A DNA stretch of 5,243 nucleotides. Origin: an uncultured Sphingorhabdus sp. GTDB lineage: Bacteria; Pseudomonadota; Alphaproteobacteria; Sphingomonadales; Sphingomonadaceae. The notes under the pieces were generated by a model. That model saw nothing but the letters and a program-made list of their open reading frames with translations. It did no database searches and was not told where the DNA came from. The translations under genes were made by a program, and so were the position numbers. The stretch lies in contig CALMYW010000170.1 of the NCBI GenBank assembly GCA_937873665.1, forward strand, positions 1-5,243, read 5' to 3'. Shown in pieces: positions 1-5,166 of the stretch; position 1 is the stretch's first letter, and every line of letters begins with the position of its first letter.

Positions 1-3
1 TGG

Positions 4-300
4 ATGGCCAACCGCTGGGTCGAAGTCCCCACCCCGCGCGGGCTGCAACAGATGAAGCTGCGGCGCGGCCACCTGAACTACCGCATCAAGAACGCAGGCC
101 TGCCGTGGACGAACGCAGCCGAGGCGGCGGACTGCATCGTCACCGTCGCGCCGATGTTCCCGGACGAGCTGAGCCACGAGCAGGAGGCAGCGATCGACCA
201 CCTGGTGGCCAGCAACTCCGGAACGGCCGGCACGCCCGCCGGCGACCGCATGGCGGCGTGGAACCGGGTGGTGGGTGGATGGCGGGATCGGCGGCGGTGA
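4..300 (+). CDS. Hypothetical protein, 98 codons, possibly the 3' end of a longer gene
   Basis: This frame runs from the left edge of the window (the codon before the ATG at 4 is a sense TGG) to a TGA at 298-300, so the true start may lie outside. The product is hydrophilic with no signal peptide or membrane segment. It is basic at the N-terminus, has an acidic Glu/Asp-rich helix at about residues 53-68, and ends in an Arg-rich tail. GC is high, with G/C favoured at third positions, which supports real coding. I recognise no family. It is separated from the next supported gene by more than 400 bases and is probably not part of the downstream operon. I see no ribosome binding site because only three bases precede the ATG. 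Confidence 0.45.
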   Translation: MANRWVEVPTPRGLQQMKLRRGHLNYRIKNAGLPWTNAAEAADCIVTVAPMFPDELSHEQEAAIDHLVASNSGTAGTPAGDRMAAWNRVVGGWRDRRR

Positions 301-771
301 GGCCCTCGGTGACCATCAACAGGGGGGACTGATGGTGGCTTGATTGGGCCGAGGCCACCTGGATGAAGTGGTCGTTGGTTGCAAAGGTATGACCGACTTT
401 TTCAGGCTGTCAGCTGCCGGTCGCGCGTCCAACGTCGAAGGACTGCTTTTACAGTGAGCGGACACTACGGCAGCTTCCTCTCATCGATAGCGTCCTGACA
501 AGGCAGGCCGAGTCGACCTTGACGAACCTGCGCGCGATCGCGAAGGCCCGGCAGGCACACGGCCAATCCATCGACTCGATGCAAGAGGCGCTCGCCAGCT
601 GGAGGCCGCCACTGCGCGCAAGCCACCCAGCGCCTGCCTGGCAGGTCGCAATCGCCCCAAGCAAGTCCCCGTGCCCCAGGTTTACGCCTATGCACGCGCG
701 GCGACTTATCGAGAGGAATGCACCCTAAAATGGCCACCTTATCCGTGCAGCAGCCAACGCCTAGGAAGACG
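301..771. other. Intergenic stretch with possible decayed coding sequence; probable leader of the operon
   Basis: I find no gene, tRNA or CRISPR array that I can support here. One + frame is open from 393 to the stop at 726-728, and its stretch from about 453 to 610 translates into a plausible helical, Gln/Arg/Ala-rich segment. Around 610-650 the coding-like character appears to move into another + frame (about 647-717, with a Pro-Gln-Val-Tyr-Ala-Tyr-type run). That pattern would fit a frameshifted remnant of an older gene, but I cannot name it. The promoter of the downstream operon should lie in this stretch or inside it, yet no convincing paired -35/-10 hexamers with 16-18 base spacing were seen. 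GGTGGC at 334-339 can pair with GCCACC at 354-359, but no T-run follows. Confidence 0.4.
763..768 (+). promoter_or_regulatory. Shine-Dalgarno AGGAAG that decides the start of the PfkB-type gene
   Basis: AGGA (763-766) stands 5 nt before the ATG at 772. The two upstream in-frame ATGs are less well served. At 718 the GAGAGGA at 711-717 touches the start codon, and at 730 the same motif is about 12 nt away. The 772 start also places the GG-containing first strand of the kinase fold at the very N-terminus, where PfkB proteins normally begin. Confidence 0.5.
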
Positions 772-1926
772 ATGCACATTGCAGGAGGTCTGTACAAGGA
801 AACATGCCTCGTCCCCGACTGGAACGCAGAGTACGGATCCGGCGGACGTGCCGCTGCCACAGTGGCTGGGCTGTCGCCCGTCACGGTGCTGCATGCCTAC
901 GCGCCAGCTTTCGGCTCGAGTGGCCAGGACGCGCTGGAACGACTCGGCGTGGAACTTCGCCTGCAGCCATCGTTGCATGGCATTGCATTCGCGTATTTTC
1001 ACCCACTGTCGACTCCGCACATCGAGCCGCGCAGGTCTGCAATGGTGCGGCATGCACCCATTGAGCTATCAGGCGAGGCGGTACTTCGGTTTGGCTTCCT
1101 CGAAGGCGAGGCCATCGTCCAGGCAAACCGGGCCGTGTATGACCCGCAAACGTCCATCAATCCAGCAACGTTTGCAGACAATGGCTCGTCCGCCGACGAA
1201 CTCGCGTTGGTGCTGAACGAGGCCGAGGCGCAAGCGTTATCGGGTAGAAACGACATCCGTGAAGCCGCAATCGCATTGCTGAACCCAGGCGGCGCACATG
1301 TCGTCGTCGTGAAGGGCGGTGCTCGGGGGGCGCTGGTCATGGAACGCGGCGGCGCTATGGCTGAGGTTCCAGCGTATCGGTCCGAGCGCGTATTCAAGAT
1401 AGGCACGGGAGACGTGTTCAGCAGCGTGTTTGCCTTGGAATGGGCCGAACGCAAGCAACCCGCATTCCTCGCGGCAGATCGTGCATCGCTTTCCGTCGCC
1501 GCGTACTGCGCAAGCGGCATCTTGCCGTTGACGGCCGACGCGCAGATGCCGCGCGAGCCAGTCGCGCTGGAGGAAACGCCCGTGGTGTTGCTTGAAGGCG
1601 CCGTTGACACGATCGGGCGCCGGTTTGTGATGGAAGAAGCGCGGTCCTCGCTGCTTGAGCTCGGAGCTCGTGTGGTTTGCCCGATGCTCGACGAGACGCC
1701 AACGGTCGAGACAGCATCAATCATGTCAGCGCTCGTGATCGGCGAGGGCTTGCTCGGCGACCTGAGGTTGCGGCTGCAGGCACTCGAAAGTGCCGGCATC
1801 CCGGTCGTTCTGCTCGATGAACTGTGTGCAACCGACACCCCAGCTCAGGGCGGACTCCGCGTTATAGACGACTTCACTTCGGCCATCTACTTTGCGCTCT
1901 GGGCGGCATTTGCCCCGCGCAGCTGA
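772..1926 (+). CDS. PfkB-family carbohydrate/nucleoside kinase fused to a nucleoside 2-deoxyribosyltransferase-like domain
   Basis: Predicted cytoplasmic enzyme of 384 aa, numbered from the ATG at 772; in-frame ATGs at 718 and 730 would give up to 402 aa. Residues 1 to about 255 form a ribokinase/PfkB fold: an N-terminal GG strand, a GSGGRAAA substrate-loop motif near 22-29, an Asn-Glu pair near 149-150, a KGG strand near 181-183, and the family signature as GTGDVF at 211-216. Asp214 is the expected catalytic base; Thr212 replaces the more usual Ala. Residues about 268-384 look like the Rossmann-type nucleoside 2-deoxyribosyltransferase domain (a strand ending in Gly, then a helix with EEAR, then a second strand ending VVCP). 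The usual Asp-x-Gly-Thr and catalytic Glu region looks lost (Arg near 334), so this part may bind a nucleotide rather than catalyse. Phosphorylation of a ribosyl or nucleoside compound is an inference. First gene of the operon, 26 nt before the TIR-TGT gene. Confidence 0.85.
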   Translation: MHIAGGLYKETCLVPDWNAEYGSGGRAAATVAGLSPVTVLHAYAPAFGSSGQDALERLGVELRLQPSLHGIAFAYFHPLSTPHIEPRRSAMVRHAPIELSGEAVLRFGFLEGEAIVQANRAVYDPQTSINPATFADNGSSADELALVLNEAEAQALSGRNDIREAAIALLNPGGAHVVVVKGGARGALVMERGGAMAEVPAYRSERVFKIGTGDVFSSVFALEWAERKQPAFLAADRASLSVAAYCASGILPLTADAQMPREPVALEETPVVLLEGAVDTIGRRFVMEEARSSLLELGARVVCPMLDETPTVETASIMSALVIGEGLLGDLRLRLQALESAGIPVVLLDELCATDTPAQGGLRVIDDFTSAIYFALWAAFAPRS

Positions 1927-1952
1927 CCTGAAACAGCCCCAGCCATCCCACC

Positions 1953-3362
1953 ATGGCAGACATCTTCATCAGCCACTCGAGCAAGACACCTGAGAACCTG
2001 GAAAGGGTGGGGCGGCTCGCAGAACTGCTGTCGGACAGATGGAGCGTCTGGTGGGACGACACGCTGGTTGGGCGCTATACCCAGGTCATTCCGAAAGAGA
2101 TCGGTTCGGCTAAATGCATGGTGCCAGTCTGGACGCACGCAGCCAGTGCCAGCGATGCCGTGCACGGGGAACTCGTGCTCGCCAGGACCGCTGACAAGTA
2201 CATCGTCCCCGCGCGCATGGAGGATTGTGCCGCGCCCTTCGACTTCGACGCCTACAGCGACGTCGATTTCACGTACTGGAAAGGCGAGGCTGACCATCCG
2301 GCAGTGCTGCAGCTGGTGCGCAAGCTAGCAACTATCCTCCCGCCTCCGGCCAAGCCGAAGCGACTCCGGAGGATCGGAGACGGTACTCTCGAATTGCCTG
2401 CACTGTTCATGTCGGTCTCGTCGCACGAGACGCAGGTCGAGCCGCTACCGGCAGTGCAAGCGCTGCGTATCTTCGGCGCGGATGCGGTCCTGGTATCGGC
2501 CTACGATCTCCTGCCGCCGCGACGCGACAACGCGATGCTCCTTGAACTGGCGAAGATCCGTCGACAGGGCGGGCTCGTACTGGTGGACTCCGGCAACTAC
2601 GAGGCGAGTCGCCTGAAAGACACGAGCTGGACACCGCCGAAGTTCAAGCAGGCGCTGAAAGACGTCCCGCATGACTGGGCGTTCAGCTTTGACATCATGG
2701 AGCCTTCCCGAGGTTGGAAAAAGGCGACCAAGCAGGTCATCGCTGCGGTTGAGGCCAACCGAAAATTTACGTCTGCGCCCGTACTCCCGATCGTGCATGC
2801 GCCTTTTACGAAGATGCACGGGCATGATGTGGCGTCGCTCCCGAAAGTTGTCCGTGGCGTTGCCGATGCACTCGTCCCCCCGATGATCGCCGTGCCCGAA
2901 CGCGAGCTAGGCCGCGGCCTCGCAGAGCGGGCAGCCACCGTACAGCGTATCCGCCAAGCGCTCGACACGCTGCCGTTTTACCAGCCCCTGCACCTGCTGG
3001 GCACGGGCAATCCATGGAGCATCGTTCTGCTGGCCGCCGCCGGCGCTGACAGTTTCGACGGCCTGGAGTGGTGCCGCGTGGTTGTTGATCGCGAGACCAA
3101 TCGGCTCAACCACTTCCAGCACTTCGATTTGTTCACTTACCAGAGTGGCCATGCGGAATCTCCGCTCGTGGCCGAGGTGCTTAAGAACGACAATATCAAC
3201 TTCAACGCCCGGGCAGCGCTCCACAATCTGGACTATTTCGCACAACTGAGAGACGAACTCCGCCACGCGGCGGCGAAGGGTAACTTCGAAGCCCTCAGCG
3301 CGCGCATTCTCGGTTCCTCGCATCGGTTCCTGGCGCGCAAGATGCCGGAATTGTTCCCATGA
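1953..3362 (+). CDS. TIR domain fused to a tRNA-guanine transglycosylase (TGT)-like domain
   Basis: Predicted 469 aa cytoplasmic fusion. Residues 1 to about 125 are a TIR domain: the first strand DIFISHSS, the box WWDD at 33-36, a strand ending MVPVW, then a helix with Glu73 as the likely NADase glutamate, followed by a strand IVPARME. Residues about 148-469 resemble TGT, the enzyme that exchanges guanine for a 7-deazaguanine. VDSGNY places Asp212 at the base-recognition aspartate, SFDIME holds a second aspartate (Asp247), and GADSFDG at 364-370 matches the nucleophile motif (TGT: GxDMFDC), so Asp369 is the candidate nucleophile. HNL at 424-426 and the following helix match the TGT C-terminus. 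The Cys-x-Cys-x2-Cys zinc ligands of bacterial TGT are not visible, so the substrate may not be tRNA. The ATG at 1953 has no clear Shine-Dalgarno; translation may be coupled to the gene before. It overlaps the next gene by ATGA. The domain pairing resembles TGT of type IV CBASS with an added TIR. Confidence 0.85.
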   Translation: MADIFISHSSKTPENLERVGRLAELLSDRWSVWWDDTLVGRYTQVIPKEIGSAKCMVPVWTHAASASDAVHGELVLARTADKYIVPARMEDCAAPFDFDAYSDVDFTYWKGEADHPAVLQLVRKLATILPPPAKPKRLRRIGDGTLELPALFMSVSSHETQVEPLPAVQALRIFGADAVLVSAYDLLPPRRDNAMLLELAKIRRQGGLVLVDSGNYEASRLKDTSWTPPKFKQALKDVPHDWAFSFDIMEPSRGWKKATKQVIAAVEANRKFTSAPVLPIVHAPFTKMHGHDVASLPKVVRGVADALVPPMIAVPERELGRGLAERAATVQRIRQALDTLPFYQPLHLLGTGNPWSIVLLAAAGADSFDGLEWCRVVVDRETNRLNHFQHFDLFTYQSGHAESPLVAEVLKNDNINFNARAALHNLDYFAQLRDELRHAAAKGNFEALSARILGSSHRFLARKMPELFP

Positions 3363-4072
3363 GCTTCACCTTTCCTCACCGTTTAGAACGCGCCGTGACT
3401 GCCATTTGCCCGGACATTCAGGCACGGATCGACACGCCACGGCCCGACATCATTGACGAGCGGTCATTGTGGTGGGAGCTGTCGTGCTGCATCCTCAGCA
3501 GCCAAGTGCCTTATGGCATCGCCTCCGCCGCAGCAGATGCAATCGCCCAGGCAGAACTGCTACTCAACCAGGCTACCGATCAGGTTGCGCTGGCTGACGC
3601 GCTCGAAGACATTTTGATGCACCGGGTGGAGCTGGACGACCGTCCTGTGCGCTACCGCTTTCCCGGATTACGCGCGAAACAGCTTGCCGCCGCCCATGCT
3701 GCGGTGTATCGCCGCGAGGCTGGCCTATCGGCGCTGGTCCAGGGCTTCGGCGATGCTTCGCAGGCTCGGCAGTGGCTCGTCAAGCACATACCCGGTGCGG
3801 GGCCGAAGCAGGCTAGCATGTTCCTGAGGAATGCTGGGATTACCTACTCGTTAGCCATCCTTGACCGCCACGTACTCAATTACATGTCCGAGGTCGGCAT
3901 AAGCGACCATACCCAGCCCTATGTGTCCGGCATGTCGACCTACTTGCGCTTGGAGCAATCCTTGCGTGAACACGCCACCCGTATTGGCTATGACGTCGGT
4001 CTGCTCGACTGGGCCATCTGGATCGTGATGCGCGCGGACAAAGAACCCAATATGGAGCTGGATTTCGCATGA
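3359..4072 (+). CDS. HhH-GPD DNA glycosylase, 8-oxoguanine glycosylase (OGG)-like
   Basis: Predicted 237 aa, close to the length of compact archaeal-type OGG enzymes, which flip out a damaged guanine, cut its N-glycosidic bond and nick the strand. An N-terminal helix with LSSQV (residues 46-50) fits the conserved region ahead of the helix-hairpin-helix. The hairpin reads IPGAGPKQAS from residue 144, with Lys150 at the catalytic lysine position. It is followed by FLRN (155-158) and by ILDRH (167-171), where Asp169 is the expected catalytic aspartate. Both key residues are therefore present and the enzyme is probably active. The start overlaps the TIR-TGT stop by ATGA, and the stop overlaps the QueC-like start in the same way, so the three products are likely made together. 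OGG-like proteins are known partners of QueC and TGT in type IV CBASS. Whether the target is damaged DNA, phage DNA or a deazaguanine-bearing molecule cannot be told. Confidence 0.85.
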   Translation: MSFTFPHRLERAVTAICPDIQARIDTPRPDIIDERSLWWELSCCILSSQVPYGIASAAADAIAQAELLLNQATDQVALADALEDILMHRVELDDRPVRYRFPGLRAKQLAAAHAAVYRREAGLSALVQGFGDASQARQWLVKHIPGAGPKQASMFLRNAGITYSLAILDRHVLNYMSEVGISDHTQPYVSGMSTYLRLEQSLREHATRIGYDVGLLDWAIWIVMRADKEPNMELDFA

Positions 4073-4659
4073 GCATTGTCACCCTCGTCTCTGGGGGCCT
4101 GGATTCCACTCTCGTCGCATGTCTTGCCAAGGAGGAAGGCGTCCACCAGTACCCGCTATTCGTTGATTATGGGCAGCGAGCCCGCGAACGCGAACTCGCG
4201 GCATGCCGCTCCGCGATGACGAGGCTCGGGCTACCCGATCCGCAGGTCGCCGAGCTCTCAGGTTATGGCCGCTTGATCCGCTCAGGCCTCACCGACACCG
4301 GTCTACGCGTCATAGAGGACGCGTTCACGCCCGGACGCAATATGCTGTTCCTGCTAACTGCTGCTGCGCACGCGATGCAGATGAACGCCGATGCCGTATC
4401 GATCGGCTTGCTGCACGAGGACACCAGCCTCTTTCCTGACCAGACGACCGCGTTTCTAATCGATGCAGAACAAATGATTGAGCGCTGCATGGGGCGACGC
4501 ATCCGGATCCTTGCGCCGCTGTGTATGTTCCACAAACACGACGTCGTCGAGCTCGCTAGAAGCAAAGGCATCTCTGGCACATACTCCTGCCACTTAGGCG
4601 GGGCAACGCCGTGCATGAACTGCATTTCCTGCAACGAATTTAAGTTCAAGGAGAACTGA
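4069..4659 (+). CDS. QueC-like 7-deazaguanine synthetase/ligase (type IV CBASS Cap9- or QatC-like)
   Basis: Predicted 196 aa, shorter than housekeeping QueC (about 220-235 aa). It has an ATP pyrophosphatase P-loop SGGLDST at 8-14, the QueC motif VDYGQRARERE at 32-42, PGRN at 88-91 ahead of a long helix, and a C-terminal zinc site formed by Cys174, Cys182, Cys185 and Cys188 in the family spacing. QueC adenylates 7-carboxy-7-deazaguanine and turns it into preQ0 by way of an amide. Defence relatives of QueC are reported to use this activated base for conjugation instead. No queD, queE or folE is present, so the carboxy-deazaguanine would come from the host queuosine pathway. It overlaps the glycosylase gene by ATGA and ends 1 nt before a TIR gene whose product starts with six glycines. 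A role in N-terminal modification of that protein is my inference. It could instead be a plain preQ0 synthase. Confidence 0.88.
   Translation: MSIVTLVSGGLDSTLVACLAKEEGVHQYPLFVDYGQRARERELAACRSAMTRLGLPDPQVAELSGYGRLIRSGLTDTGLRVIEDAFTPGRNMLFLLTAAAHAMQMNADAVSIGLLHEDTSLFPDQTTAFLIDAEQMIERCMGRRIRILAPLCMFHKHDVVELARSKGISGTYSCHLGGATPCMNCISCNEFKFKEN
4648..4653 (+). promoter_or_regulatory. Strong Shine-Dalgarno AAGGAG fixing the poly-Gly start of the small TIR gene
   Basis: AAGGAG lies inside the last codons of the QueC-like gene, 7 nt before the ATG at 4661. The next in-frame Met falls inside the conserved first TIR strand region (FAMED), so it cannot be the start. The glycine run is therefore very probably the real N-terminus. 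Confidence 0.8.
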
Positions 4660-4660
4660 G

Positions 4661-5128
4661 ATGGGTGGCGGTGGCGGCGGACGGCGATCCCTGGGAGACA
4701 TCCGGGCACTTGAACAACGGGCCAAGGCGGCTCTGCAAAGCGGGAAGCGCAACGTCTTTATCAGTTTCGCGATGGAAGACCTGGACGAGGTCAACCTTCT
4801 ACGCGCTCATGCGAAGAACGAAAAGAGTGATATTGAGTTCAACGACTACTCAGTCCGAGAGCCCTACGATAGCGAGCGTGCTGAGTACATCCGTCAAAAA
4901 ATTACCGAGCGCATTGAACGCGCGTCCGTGACCGTCGTGTACTTGTCCGAGTCCACTCCTCAGAGCGAATGGGTGAAATGGGAAGTCGAAAAAAGCTTGA
5001 ATCTTGGAAAGCGTGTCATCGCGATGTACGCTTCTGACAAGCCGCCGTCGCAGTTACCTGCGTGGGTCTCCGAAAAGAAGATCGGTGTCGTGCCATGGAA
5101 GAATTTGGCGGATGAACTAGGTAAATGA
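4661..5128 (+). CDS. Small TIR-like (ThsB / MTH538-type) protein with an N-terminal poly-glycine tail
   Basis: Predicted 155 aa. Met1 is followed by six Gly (2-7), two Arg and a short helix (about 11-27). A TIR-like domain occupies about 30-125: first strand NVFISF (31-36), then ED at 39-40, NDYS at 61-64, a helix with IRQKITERIE, the strand VTVVYLS at 90-96, and SEWVKWEVEK at 102-111, where Glu108 is the best candidate for the catalytic glutamate. The SxWVxWE pattern is typical of the ThsB / DUF1863 type, which in Thoeris makes a cyclic ADP-ribose signal from NAD+. The start codon has a strong AAGGAG 7 nt upstream and lies 1 nt after the QueC-like stop. Met removal would expose a free N-terminal glycine. 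GC is lower than in the genes before it (about 54% by hand count over 4681-5100), which suggests a separate origin. Whether it makes a signal or carries a conjugated base is inference. Confidence 0.85.
   Translation: MGGGGGGRRSLGDIRALEQRAKAALQSGKRNVFISFAMEDLDEVNLLRAHAKNEKSDIEFNDYSVREPYDSERAEYIRQKITERIERASVTVVYLSESTPQSEWVKWEVEKSLNLGKRVIAMYASDKPPSQLPAWVSEKKIGVVPWKNLADELGK
4664..4681 (+). repeat. GGN codon tract encoding six consecutive glycines
   Basis: Six glycine codons follow the ATG directly, using three different third bases (GGT, GGC, GGA). The synonymous variation means the tract is not a pure DNA microsatellite, which points to selection on the protein rather than slippage alone. Confidence 0.8.
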
Positions 5129-5150
5129 ATCGCGGCGCGTCAGACTCCTA

Positions 5151-5157
5151 GGGAGGG
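5151..5157 (+). promoter_or_regulatory. Shine-Dalgarno GGGAGGG for the gene running off the right edge
   Basis: GGGAGGG stands 9 nt before the ATG at 5167 in the 38-base gap after the TIR stop. It supports this ATG as a true start despite the very short readable reading frame. Confidence 0.6.
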
Positions 5158-5166
5158 CGAGCTTAC

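Noticed and set aside
334..359. GGTGGC/GCCACC inverted repeat as a terminator for the first ORF
   Set aside because: The stem is only 6 bp with a 14-base loop and there is no T-run after it.
533..542. CGCGATCGCG 10-base palindrome as an operator
   Set aside because: Short GC-rich palindromes are common in such DNA, and there is no repeat or nearby promoter to support it.
671..1216. 181-codon + frame overlapping the start of the kinase gene
   Set aside because: The frame is rich in Arg, Cys and His with no domain pattern, and it overlaps the well-supported kinase in another frame.
999..1838. Long open frame of 279 codons on the - strand
   Set aside because: It lies antisense inside the PfkB fusion gene, is Ser/Ala/Thr/Arg-rich with no recognisable fold, and is a typical product of GC-rich codon bias.
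4069..4659. Housekeeping queC for queuosine synthesis
   Set aside because: It is shorter than usual, its neighbours are TIR, TGT-fusion and glycosylase genes, and no queD, queE or queF is nearby.
1953..5128. Ordinary Thoeris, Qat or Dpd system
   Set aside because: No ThsA (SIR2-SLOG), no QatA ATPase or TatD nuclease, and no Dpd restriction genes are visible. The combination fits none of them, although parts are shared.
5125..5151. Mini-ORF of 8 codons overlapping the TIR stop (ATGA)
   Set aside because: It has no ribosome site or conserved product, and the next real start at 5167 has its own Shine-Dalgarno.
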